Assembly (NCBI RefSeq): GCF_014873915.1
Contig: NZ_JADBEJ010000005.1
Location: forward strand, 1,116,001 to 1,180,000
DNA length: 64,000 bases
Direction: 5' to 3'
DNA from: Amycolatopsis roodepoortensis
GTDB lineage: Bacteria; Actinomycetota; Actinomycetes; Mycobacteriales; Pseudonocardiaceae
Of the stretch, positions 25,109 through 33,272 are shown in pieces. The translations under genes were made by a program, and so were the position numbers. Below the pieces are notes generated by a model. That model ran no database searches. It was not told the origin of the DNA and saw nothing but the letters and a program-made list of their open reading frames with translations. How positions within the stretch are numbered: the stretch's first letter is position 1; each line of letters opens with the position of its first letter.

Positions 25109-25569
25109 CCGGCGCCCAGCGGGACACCGGGGGCGCGCACGGACAGGGTGCGGAGGAAAGTCCGGAACGGCGTCAGCCCGCCGGCGTCCTCGAACACCGC
25201 GTCGAAGCCGGCCTCCAGCAGCCGCGCGGCGTTGCTGCCGCCCGTGACGTCGAGCTTCCCGCCGATGACGACCGGCATCGTGACCAGCTCCGCCCGAGCG
25301 CGGAAGGACTCCATCAGCCGGACGCCGTCCTGGCGGCCGTGCCCGTTGAGACTGCTGATCACCAGCAGGTCCGGCCGCCGGGTGACGCATTCGCGCACGA
25401 TGGTCGCGTCCGGGACGCAGGCGCCGAGGTTGGTGACCCGGCAGCCCAGTTCCTCCAGCAACAGCTCCAGGTACACCAGGTTCCAGGTGTGCGCGTCGGA
25501 CGAGAGCCCGGTGACGAGCACGTCGAGACCGGCGTCCGGGAGCGTGGGCTGGACGGCTTCGATGGTCAT
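25105..25569 (-). CDS. glmS: Glutamate mutase S (cobalamin-binding) subunit
   Basis: 154 aa flavodoxin-like B12-binding chain. The base-off motif D-x-H-x-x-G reads SDAHTWN: Asp and His (the cobalt ligand) are kept and the Gly is replaced by Asn. ISSLNGHG and VIGGKLDVTGG supply the remaining nucleotide-tail contacts. The length matches GlmS/MutS of glutamate mutase (about 137-150). It is followed by the E subunit with a 4-bp overlap and preceded by an ATP-grasp gene with the same arrangement, so all are translationally coupled. Here glmS means mutase sigma subunit, not glucosamine synthase. Confidence 0.88.
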   Translation of the reverse strand: MTIEAVQPTLPDAGLDVLVTGLSSDAHTWNLVYLELLLEELGCRVTNLGACVPDATIVRECVTRRPDLLVISSLNGHGRQDGVRLMESFRARAELVTMPVVIGGKLDVTGGSNAARLLEAGFDAVFEDAGGLTPFRTFLRTLSVRAPGVPLGAG

Positions 25570-26846
25570 GGTGCGGCGTTCTCCCTCTCTCCTCGGTCCG
25601 GCCGCACGTCGATCTCGATCAGCGCGACCGCCTCCTCGGCCAGGCGCGACGCCTCCGCCGGGCTGTCCGCGGTCACCATCAGGTCGCCGACGCGGTCCCA
25701 CGAACTACGCAGCCCGTCGAACCGGTCACCCGCCGAAACACTGACGTCGCACATGAACACGCCCTCGGCCTGCGAGGCCTTTTCCACGCCGCGCACGTCC
25801 TCGATCAGGCCGGGCCCGATCGAGAGGAACCGGACCGCGGCGCCGCCTTCGGCCTTGCGCGGCAACAGGTCCACGACCGGTTCGTCCTTCATCACCGAGA
25901 AGTAGGCGCGGTTCAGCTCCACCGGATAGGCACGCTGGATCAGTTCGATGATGCCGTCGCCCGCGAACCGGCCGGCGCATTCGACCAGGTACGGGACGCC
26001 GTCCGAGACGATCCATTCGCAGTGGACGATCCCGGTGCGGAACCCGGCCGCCGCGGTGAGCCGCCGGGTCTCCTCGGTCAGCGTCGCGGTCAGCTCGTCC
26101 GGGATGTCGGCCGGGACGATATGCGCGAGCTCGATCGGCCGCGGCCCGGGGAACAGCCGCTTGCCGGTGACGTTGGCGAACAACGGCTCGCCGTCCCGCA
26201 GCAGCATCTCGACGCTGAACTCGTCGCCCTCGACGAAGCTCTCGGCCAGCATCTTCAGTTCCATCGCGCGGTCCGGGACGAAGATCCCCTCGTCCTGCAC
26301 GACGCAGTTCGTCCACGCCTGCTCGGCCTCGGCCGGGTCGGTGAGCACCTGCGTCCCCACCGACGCCTGCCGGTTCGCGGGTTTCAGCACGGTCTTTCCC
26401 GGATGCCGCGCCATGAACTCGCGGACCTGCGCCGGGCTTTCGACCCGCGCCGACGCCGGATTCGCGATCCCCGCCGCGCGGCTGACCAGGCGCAGCACCG
26501 CCTTGTCCCGCAGGATCTGCGCCGCGCCGAACCCGGCGCCCGGCAGGCCGTAGCGTTCCGCGAGCCGGGCCGCGAACGGGGTCGCGTACTCGGTCAGCGG
26601 CACGACGGCGGCCGGATCGAGATCGTGGTGGACGTGGTAGAACTCGTCCGCCTTGCCGGGCAGGTGGAACTCCCATTCGATGAGCTCGCGCACCAGCGCC
26701 GAACCGGCCACCGTCTTCCGCGCGTCGCGTTTGCGGATGACGTCGGGTTCTTCGACGAAGATGACCGAGCCGTCCGGCTGGAAGTCCTTGATGGACGAAC
26801 CCAGCGCCGCGGCCACGAACCCGACCAGCACCACCGGGCGCGTCAT
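25566..26846 (-). CDS. ATP-grasp ligase, second of three
   Basis: 426 aa. ATP-grasp features: VLKPANRQASVGTQV (phosphate loop with Lys), MLAESFVEGDEFSVEML, and the metal site PYLVECAGRFAGDGIIELI. The N-terminal pre-ATP-grasp domain begins RPVVLVGFVAAALGSS. It would join a carboxylate to an amine with ATP hydrolysis. Coupled by ATGA overlaps both to the upstream binding protein and to the mutase S subunit downstream. Placement next to glutamate mutase suggests that methylaspartate or its amide may be one of the substrates; this is inference. It is clearly diverged from the other two ATP-grasp proteins. Confidence 0.85.
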   Translation of the reverse strand: MTRPVVLVGFVAAALGSSIKDFQPDGSVIFVEEPDVIRKRDARKTVAGSALVRELIEWEFHLPGKADEFYHVHHDLDPAAVVPLTEYATPFAARLAERYGLPGAGFGAAQILRDKAVLRLVSRAAGIANPASARVESPAQVREFMARHPGKTVLKPANRQASVGTQVLTDPAEAEQAWTNCVVQDEGIFVPDRAMELKMLAESFVEGDEFSVEMLLRDGEPLFANVTGKRLFPGPRPIELAHIVPADIPDELTATLTEETRRLTAAAGFRTGIVHCEWIVSDGVPYLVECAGRFAGDGIIELIQRAYPVELNRAYFSVMKDEPVVDLLPRKAEGGAAVRFLSIGPGLIEDVRGVEKASQAEGVFMCDVSVSAGDRFDGLRSSWDRVGDLMVTADSPAEASRLAEEAVALIEIDVRPDRGERENAAP

Positions 26847-28594
26847 GACTGCTCCTCGACGTAATACCAGTTCTCCGGATTGATGAGCCCGTACGGGTTG
26901 ATCGGCGAGAAGCCGCGCAGGTTCCCCGCGACCTCGAACAACCGCCGCGGAAACGTCGGCATGAAGATCACCGGCGCCTGCTCGGCGATGTACTCCTGGT
27001 ACTCGTACAGCGCTTCGAGCGAGTCGGTGGTGACGGTCTTCGCGATCAGCTCGTCCGCCTTGGCGTCGCGCCAGTTGCTGAAGTTGCAGGCGGCGCCGCT
27101 CTGGAAGAGGTTCTCCCCGGTCGGATAGTTGTAGACCCAGCCGCCGCCCCAGCAGGACAGCTGCCACATCCGCTTCTCGCCGGGACCGTCCTCCGCCACC
27201 AGGACCGACCCCATCACCTCTTCGAGGCGGATCTCGATGCCGGCCTTGGCCGCGTCGTCCCGGAACTGCGCCATGAGCCGCGCCAGCGACGGCCGTCCTT
27301 CCCAGTAGCGCAGGGAGAAGCTCAGCTCCGTGCCCGCCGGGATGCCTTCGCCCGCTTCACCGGGACCGGTGCCGGGACGCACGCACACCGCGGGCGAAGC
27401 GCTGACGTCCCAGCCGTTGTCTGAGAGCAGCTGCCGGGCCTTCTCCAGGTCGAACGGCCAGAACCCACCGCGCTCGGCGATCTTCGGCGACACCAGGTCG
27501 CTCTTGGGCAGCACCGGGATCGACCCGGTCTGGCTCCAGCCGTACCCCTGGTAGACCTCGCGCGCCCCGTACTCCTGGTCGAAGCAGCTCTGAAGGGCCT
27601 GCCGGATGTACGGCTGCCGGATCATGTTCCCGGCGACGGTCGGGTTGCTGAAGTTGACCGCCATGAAGTTGATGTTGAACAGGATCTGCGGTTCCAGCTG
27701 GAAACCGTCGCCCAGCGGGTTCGGCCCGCCCTTGGTCGGGTCGCCGTCGGGCTGGACGCCCATCCCCGGCGGCAGGAAGCCGACCTGGACGTCACCGGAC
27801 TGCAGCAGTTCGTACTGCTGCTCGTCCGACGTCGTCGAGACCTGACGCAGCTCGTCGAGATGCGCCGGGTTGGGCCCGCTGTAGTGCTCGTTGGGGACGA
27901 AAGTGACGACACCTTCCTCGGTGTAACTCTTGAGCCGCCACGGGCCGTTGACGACACTCCACACAGGACTGTCGGCCCAGCGTGTGCGGTGCGAGTTGTC
28001 CTCTTCGACGACGTCGCCGTTCTCCGCCATCAAGAACTCGTAGACGGCTTCGGCCTGCTCGATGTCGTGCGTCGCGTCGGCCGGGCCGTCCGCGGTGCGG
28101 TCCCACGCCTTCGGCATCGGCGTGATCATGGTGAGCTGGTTCAGCAGCACCCAGTTCTTCGAGTACGCCTTGTCGAAGGTGAAGCTCACCGTGTCGTCGG
28201 CGACTTTCCCGAACGACACCAGGTTGTCCGGGAAGTAGCCCTCGGAGTAGGCGCCGAACCTCGGCCCCTTCACCTTCAGCATGTTCATCCAGAAGATGAC
28301 GTTGTCCGCGCAGAGCGTCTCGCCGTTGGACCACTTCCACGGTTTGATCCGGACCGTGCAGGTGCGGCCGGTCTCGTCCCACACCGGCTCCTCGCCGACG
28401 CTGAGGTCCCAGTCGATCTCCGGCGCGCCGTCCCGGCCCAGCCAGTACAGCGGCCGGTACATCAGCATCTGGAACTCGTAGAGGCTCCGCACGCCGAAGC
28501 GCTCGCCCGGGGTGAAGGGGAAGATCACCGCGGGCGGGAACCCGGGAAGGCAGGCCCAGGTGGCGACGCCACCCTTGATCGGCTTGTCCGTCAT
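26843..28594 (-). CDS. Oligopeptide-binding-protein fold (SBP_bac_5) without signal peptide
   Basis: 583 aa. The body fits DppA/OppA-type extracellular solute-binding proteins: WSNGETLCADNVIFWMNM, DVQVGFLPPGM, IRQALQSCFDQEYG, and a C-terminal EYIAEQAPVIFMPTF. The N-terminus is MTDKPIKGGVATWAC with no Sec or lipoprotein signal, no lipobox, and no earlier in-frame start. No permease or ATPase gene is nearby. A cytoplasmic protein that binds an intermediate or the finished product, or has become an enzyme, is therefore more likely than an ABC transporter part. It is coupled to the ATP-grasp gene by an ATGA overlap. Confidence 0.82.
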   Translation of the reverse strand: MTDKPIKGGVATWACLPGFPPAVIFPFTPGERFGVRSLYEFQMLMYRPLYWLGRDGAPEIDWDLSVGEEPVWDETGRTCTVRIKPWKWSNGETLCADNVIFWMNMLKVKGPRFGAYSEGYFPDNLVSFGKVADDTVSFTFDKAYSKNWVLLNQLTMITPMPKAWDRTADGPADATHDIEQAEAVYEFLMAENGDVVEEDNSHRTRWADSPVWSVVNGPWRLKSYTEEGVVTFVPNEHYSGPNPAHLDELRQVSTTSDEQQYELLQSGDVQVGFLPPGMGVQPDGDPTKGGPNPLGDGFQLEPQILFNINFMAVNFSNPTVAGNMIRQPYIRQALQSCFDQEYGAREVYQGYGWSQTGSIPVLPKSDLVSPKIAERGGFWPFDLEKARQLLSDNGWDVSASPAVCVRPGTGPGEAGEGIPAGTELSFSLRYWEGRPSLARLMAQFRDDAAKAGIEIRLEEVMGSVLVAEDGPGEKRMWQLSCWGGGWVYNYPTGENLFQSGAACNFSNWRDAKADELIAKTVTTDSLEALYEYQEYIAEQAPVIFMPTFPRRLFEVAGNLRGFSPINPYGLINPENWYYVEEQS

Positions 28595-28625
28595 GACTTT
28601 CGCTTCCTCCGCATGTCGGCCGCGC

Positions 28626-29882
28626 TCAGGCGGCGGTCGCCTCGAGAACCTCCGCCGGCCGCTTCTCCTGCGCCGACAGCGGTTTCGCCAAGCTGAAGTA
28701 GGTGCCGATCACGATCGCGCCCTGCAGGATCGCCAGCCCCCAGAAGGCGTAGGGCACCGTCGTCGCGTCCGCCAGCGAGGACAACGCGACCGTCGCGCCG
28801 ACGCCGAGCCCGAGACCGAGGGCCTGGGTGCCACCGAAGATCCGGCCGACGCGTTCCTCCGGACTGGCCCGCATCAGCAGCGTGCGGGCCGCGATCCGGC
28901 CCTGCGCGAAGCAGAACCCGGCGAACGGGATCGCCGCCATCAAGGCGATGTAGTGCAGGGGCTGGATCGCGAGGCAGATCAGGTTCCCGAGCGTGCCGAG
29001 CACGGCCAGATGGATGCCCTTGAACCGCTTGCTGACCTTGCCGTACGCGGCGGCCCCGACGATGAACCCGACACCGGCCAGCGCGTCGACCACGCCGATC
29101 ATCCACGCGCCCTGGTTGAAGGTCTGCAGGATCAGCGTCGTCAGGATGACGTTGGCGACCATCAGGCCGATGTTGCCGTTGGCGTACAGCAGCGCGAGCC
29201 GCTTGATCGGCTGCCGCACGGGGACCTCGACCGGCGCCGACGGGTCGGTGGCCGTGATCTCCTCGACCACCGGGGCCTTGGCGGGTTTGCGGCCGATCGC
29301 GTAGACCAGCACGGCCGAGAGGACGAAGCTCAGCGAGTTGAACACGAACAGCGGCGTGGCGCCGAACCAGATCACCAGGAAGCCCGCGAGCGAAGACGCC
29401 AGCAGCATCCCGGAGTTGCTCGCCATCTCGAAGTGGGAGTTGAACTTCCCGAGCCGCTCGTCGCGGATCCGTTCCTTGATCAGGCCGTTGCTGGCGGGCA
29501 TGAACAGCGCCGCGGTGCACGCGAGCATGAAGTTCGCTATGTAGGAACCGAGGTTCGCCGGCCCGCCGATCCACAGCCACACCGGCAGCGCGAACGCGGT
29601 CATCGCGCTCACGAGGTCGGCCGCCACGCACAGCATCCGGCGATCGACCTTGTCGACCAGCTTCCCGAACATGACCGCGAGCGCGACCTGCGGGATGGAC
29701 ACCGCGATGAACAGCCAGCCGACCGCCAGGGTGGTCTGCTCGGCGTGGAAGACCAGGATCGCGGCGGCGGTGATCTGGAACGCGTTGCCCGCCGTGGTGA
29801 TGAAGCCCGCCGGGACCAGCAGGCGCTCGGCGAGCCGGGAACTCCGGGCCGCGTCGGCGGAAAGGGTGCTGTCGAGTGACAT
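28626..29882 (-). CDS. MFS exporter
   Basis: 418 aa with about 12 transmembrane helices and a longer charged loop in the middle (RKPAKAPVVEEITATD), the usual arrangement of a major facilitator. GKLVDKVDRRMLC fits the loop 2-3 motif A region. Relatives of this branch are annotated as drug or siderophore (EntS-type) exporters. Within the cluster it is the obvious candidate for product export and self-resistance. It lies 6 bp after the MetRS-like gene and 31 bp before the binding protein, in the same operon. The location is the cytoplasmic membrane. Confidence 0.87.
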   Translation of the reverse strand: MSLDSTLSADAARSSRLAERLLVPAGFITTAGNAFQITAAAILVFHAEQTTLAVGWLFIAVSIPQVALAVMFGKLVDKVDRRMLCVAADLVSAMTAFALPVWLWIGGPANLGSYIANFMLACTAALFMPASNGLIKERIRDERLGKFNSHFEMASNSGMLLASSLAGFLVIWFGATPLFVFNSLSFVLSAVLVYAIGRKPAKAPVVEEITATDPSAPVEVPVRQPIKRLALLYANGNIGLMVANVILTTLILQTFNQGAWMIGVVDALAGVGFIVGAAAYGKVSKRFKGIHLAVLGTLGNLICLAIQPLHYIALMAAIPFAGFCFAQGRIAARTLLMRASPEERVGRIFGGTQALGLGLGVGATVALSSLADATTVPYAFWGLAILQGAIVIGTYFSLAKPLSAQEKRPAEVLEATAA

Positions 29883-29888
29883 GGGGTC

Positions 29889-31508
29889 TCAGACCTCGCT
29901 CGTCGGGGGGAATTCCAGTGATGGCACGGGGAAAGCCGTGGTGTGCGTGACGTCGAAGGCCGCCGCGGTGATCCGGAGTTCGAAGCCACCGGCATCGGCG
30001 GCCCGCTCGGCGAGGTCGATCAGGATCGGCGACGCACAGCCGATCAACGCCCGCAGTTCGAGGAAGAGGTCACCGAGCCGCGCGCGAAGCATCTCCTGGT
30101 CGAGGTTGCCCTTCAGCGTGCGTTCCGTCGCCGCGCGCAGGCGTTCGACGTGCTGCACGATCAGATCGGCGGCACGGCTGAGGCTGAAGTCTTCGAGCTC
30201 GTAGTTCAAGGCGAACCGGGAGACCATCGCCGCGGCGCGTTCCGTGGCTTCGGTCGACACCGGGAGCGAGCCGTTCTCGCCACCGACCTCGGCGGTGAGT
30301 TTCGCCAGTGTTTCGGCGAGTTCGTTCCAGGGCGCGACCAGCCGCTCCCCCGCGACCTTCTCCAGCGCGGCACGGGAGAAGTTGGTCCGCGCGAACTCCG
30401 GAGCGGTGAGGTTGAGGTGGAACCGCGCGATGTCGCGGGGCACCTCAGCCGCCAGGTCGCGGGCCCAGACCACGTGTCCCTTGCTGGTGGAGAACTTCTC
30501 GTTCTCCAGCTCGTAGAACTCGTTGACCAGCAAGGTGTCCGGGAGGACGTAGCGGCCTTCGAGGGCCATCAGCTCCGCGACGTGGACGACTCCCCAGGTG
30601 AACAGGGGGTCGAAACCCATGAACACCACGACCCGCGCGTCGTTCTCCGCGAGCCAGGCGTCGTCGTCGGCGACCTTCGGCTTCCCGTTGCGCCGCAACG
30701 CGTACTCGGTGCAGTACATCGAGGCGGGCATGCCCTCGACCCAGGCGTTGAGGCGCTGCCCCGGCGTCTGGAGGAACGGCGCCGGCAGGCCCCACTTCAC
30801 CGGATACGTGATCGCGAAATCGGGCAACGGCCCGGCGAGCAGTTCCCGCATCAGCCCGAGCACATGCGGCCGCCAGGCGGGACCGCGTTCCTCGTAGTAG
30901 GCGAGGAGTTGCTCGCGGTACTCCGAAACCGGGAAGACCATGATCTCGGTTTCGCGGTAGGTCACCTCGTCGGCCGGATCGAGCACCGAGTACGGCTCGA
31001 TGAGCGCGTCGAAGTCGATCGGATGCCCGCAGCCCTCGCAGAATCCGCCGCGGCTGTCGGCGAGGCACGTCGGGCAGCCGCCGCCGACGAAACCCTCGAC
31101 CAGGAACTCGCCCTTGCTCTCGCTGTAGGGCAGCCGCACCTTGCGCAGGCGGAGCTTTCCCTTGTCGTAGAGGCGTTTGACGTAGTCGTAGACAAGCGCC
31201 TTGTAGCCGTCGTCGGTCGGCGAGAAGCCGTCGACCTCCACACCCATCGCCTTGAACGTGCGCTGGATGTTCTCCGTCGACTGCTCCACCAGTTCGGGCG
31301 GCGTCAGCCCGACCCTGGCGGCGCTGGTGACGAGGTAGGTCTGGCTGTCGTCGGTGCAGGAGGCGAACACGGCCTCGCGGCCCGCCGCGCGCAGGTACCG
31401 CCGGTGCACGTCGGCACCGAGGTACGGGCCGGCGATATGCCCGATGTGCAGATCCCCGTTGGACGTCGGCGGGCCGCCGATGATCACCACCGGTCGCTGG
31501 TCGGTCAT
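29889..31508 (-). CDS. Methionyl-tRNA-synthetase-like protein, candidate N-N bond-forming enzyme
   Basis: 539 aa class I synthetase homologue. It keeps HIGH as HIGH (residues 21-24), a four-Cys zinc knuckle (145, 148, 157, 160) and a KMSKS equivalent KFSTSKG (338-344). In hydrazine synthetases such as Spb40 and Tri28, a MetRS-like domain esterifies an amino acid to an N-hydroxylated lysine and a fused cupin domain rearranges the ester to an N-N bond. Here the cupin is a separate gene 2 bp upstream, and the N-monooxygenase precedes it. I therefore assign the same chemistry by analogy. ATG at 31508 follows GGAGG by 7 bases; a GTG at 31514 is possible. Confidence 0.85.
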   Translation of the reverse strand: MTDQRPVVIIGGPPTSNGDLHIGHIAGPYLGADVHRRYLRAAGREAVFASCTDDSQTYLVTSAARVGLTPPELVEQSTENIQRTFKAMGVEVDGFSPTDDGYKALVYDYVKRLYDKGKLRLRKVRLPYSESKGEFLVEGFVGGGCPTCLADSRGGFCEGCGHPIDFDALIEPYSVLDPADEVTYRETEIMVFPVSEYREQLLAYYEERGPAWRPHVLGLMRELLAGPLPDFAITYPVKWGLPAPFLQTPGQRLNAWVEGMPASMYCTEYALRRNGKPKVADDDAWLAENDARVVVFMGFDPLFTWGVVHVAELMALEGRYVLPDTLLVNEFYELENEKFSTSKGHVVWARDLAAEVPRDIARFHLNLTAPEFARTNFSRAALEKVAGERLVAPWNELAETLAKLTAEVGGENGSLPVSTEATERAAAMVSRFALNYELEDFSLSRAADLIVQHVERLRAATERTLKGNLDQEMLRARLGDLFLELRALIGCASPILIDLAERAADAGGFELRITAAAFDVTHTTAFPVPSLEFPPTSEV

Positions 31509-31510
31509 GC

Positions 31511-31876
31511 TCACGCCTCCGCCTCGTGCCGGGCGGCGAACTTCACCGTCATGCCCGAGTCCCACCAGATCGCGTACATCTCGAAGTCCTCCGCACCGTC
31601 GTTGAGGATGCGGTGCTCGGTGCCGGGCTTGTGGAACTCGATGTCGCCGGGACGGAAGGCGCGGCGCTCTCCCCCGGACTCGACGACCGCCTCGCCGCTG
31701 ACGGCGATGAAGATCTCGTACTCGTGGTGGGAATGCGCACCCGTCGCGCCGTGCGCCGGCACCGTGACCCAGGCGCCTTCGAACGGCGCGTTCAGCGCCG
31801 CCCACGGCAGCAGCCGCTGGCCGTAGGCGCCGTTCTCGAAGACCATCTTTTCCCGCTCGAGCGGACGGATCTCCAT
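31511..31876 (-). CDS. Single-domain cupin, candidate N-N bond-forming partner
   Basis: 121 aa with both cupin motifs: G-x5-HxH-x3-E realised by H48, H50 and E54 (GAHSHHEYE), and PG-x2-H-x3-N with H88 (KPGTEHRILN). These are the ligands for the metal, zinc in known hydrazine synthetases. It sits between the N-monooxygenase (23 bp) and the MetRS-like gene (2 bp). In characterised systems the cupin is normally fused in front of the MetRS-like domain; here it is a separate polypeptide in the same order. No N-terminal signal is present, so it is cytoplasmic. Confidence 0.85.
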   Translation of the reverse strand: MEIRPLEREKMVFENGAYGQRLLPWAALNAPFEGAWVTVPAHGATGAHSHHEYEIFIAVSGEAVVESGGERRAFRPGDIEFHKPGTEHRILNDGAEDFEMYAIWWDSGMTVKFAARHEAEA

Positions 31877-31899
31877 GACTTCCTCTTCCTTCTCGTAGG

Positions 31900-33213
31900 T
31901 CAGCGGGTGACGGCGATCGGGGCGGTTCCCGAAGTCGGCTGCGGTGGCACCGAAGGGTTCTCGCCGCGGTGGGCGAGGAGGTCCTGCAGGATGTCGTTGG
32001 CCCGCGGGGCGAGGACGCTCAGCAGCGAGTCCGCGATGCCGTGCGTGGCCTCGTTGACGCCCTGGAGGTAGACGGCCGCGGTGGCGGGCTGGTCGATCTC
32101 CAGCCGGTAGTCGCGGGTCACCTTGATCTCCGACAGGCCGATCGACTTCGCGATCTCCTGGACCATCCTCGGCATCTCCGGCGAGAAACCGGTGCCGAGC
32201 AACACGAGGTCGGTGCGCAGTTCCTGCGTCTCGCCGGTGCGCCGGTCGGTCAGCTCCAGCACGATCTCCTCGCCCTCGTCGCGGGCGTCGGTGATGTCGT
32301 TCATCGTGATCATCTTGAGCCGGGAACGGCCGGACAGACGGTCCAGGTAGATCGAGCGGTAGAGCGCGTCCATCGTGCCCGGCGCCAGCCCGGAGTAGTT
32401 CGTGTGGTGCATCTCCTTGAGCATCTGCTCGCGCGCTTCCGGCCGGGAGCCGAAGAAGGTGTCCACATGGGACGGGAAGAACAGCTCGTTGTTGAACTTG
32501 CTGCTCTCGTAGTAGTTCAGCCCGATCGAACGCATCACCATCGTCGGCTTGCATTCGGGCAGATCGTGCTGCACCGAGCTGAACAGTTCCGCCGCGCTCT
32601 GTCCGGCGCCGATCACCGCGACGCGGTACGGAAGGTCCTTGCGCAGCTTCGCGATCCTCGGCAGGTACTGCGTGCTGTGGATGACGCGCTCCTGGTTCAC
32701 CGTCCGGAGCTGATCCGGGATCCGCGCGTCGCGCCCGGCGCCGACCACCAGGTACCGGCTGCGGATGACCTCGCCGTCGGCGACGTGCGTGTCCCAGCCG
32801 GTCAGCGTGCCGTCCGTCCACACGGGAGTGACCTCGCGGCATTCCCGCCCACGCTGCAGATCCACCAGTGACAGCGAGTCGGCGGTCCACTTGAGATAGT
32901 CGGCGAGCTCCACCCGGTACGGGACGAAGCTGCCCATGTTCACGAACTCGTTGAGCCGGTTCGTGGCGTGCAGATAGTTCAGGAACGAGAAGCGGCTGCG
33001 CGGGTTGCGCAGGGTCACCAGGTCCTTGAGGAACGAGACCTGAGACAGCGCCTCCGGCAGGAGCATGCCCCGCTGCCAGGAGACCTCTTCGTCCCGTTCG
33101 AGCAGGACCGATTCGCGGGCCAGGCCGGGCGCGAGCTCTTCCAGTGCCACTGCGAGCGCCAGGTTGGACGGTCCTGCTCCGACTGCGAGCAGCTCGACAT
33201 CACGGTTCGCCAT
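31900..33213 (-). CDS. Lysine/ornithine N-monooxygenase
   Basis: 437 aa flavin-dependent N-hydroxylase of the IucD/PvdA/SidA family. FAD motif GAGPSNLALA (12-21), the family stretch FLKDLVTLRNPRSRFSFLNY, NADPH motif VIGAGQSAAEL (200-210) and the C-terminal LLGTGFSP. It would hydroxylate the side-chain amine of lysine or ornithine using NADPH and oxygen. With no hydroxamate-siderophore genes nearby but a cupin and MetRS-like gene immediately downstream, the N-hydroxyamino acid most likely feeds N-N bond formation. Lys versus Orn specificity cannot be read from sequence. Confidence 0.92.
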   Translation of the reverse strand: MANRDVELLAVGAGPSNLALAVALEELAPGLARESVLLERDEEVSWQRGMLLPEALSQVSFLKDLVTLRNPRSRFSFLNYLHATNRLNEFVNMGSFVPYRVELADYLKWTADSLSLVDLQRGRECREVTPVWTDGTLTGWDTHVADGEVIRSRYLVVGAGRDARIPDQLRTVNQERVIHSTQYLPRIAKLRKDLPYRVAVIGAGQSAAELFSSVQHDLPECKPTMVMRSIGLNYYESSKFNNELFFPSHVDTFFGSRPEAREQMLKEMHHTNYSGLAPGTMDALYRSIYLDRLSGRSRLKMITMNDITDARDEGEEIVLELTDRRTGETQELRTDLVLLGTGFSPEMPRMVQEIAKSIGLSEIKVTRDYRLEIDQPATAAVYLQGVNEATHGIADSLLSVLAPRANDILQDLLAHRGENPSVPPQPTSGTAPIAVTR

Positions 33214-33272
33214 TTGTTTGCTCCGCCATCGTTGAGAGTGCTGGGAAGGTGTGGTGCGGTGCCGGTGCGCGG

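Noticed and set aside
29889..31508. Housekeeping methionyl-tRNA synthetase (metG)
   Set aside because: Embedded between cupin and exporter in a biosynthetic operon with an N-monooxygenase; diverged KMSKS. Context favours a hydrazine synthetase part.
31900..33213. Hydroxamate siderophore pathway
   Set aside because: No IucA/C-type synthetase, acyltransferase or siderophore NRPS nearby; neighbours point to N-N chemistry instead.
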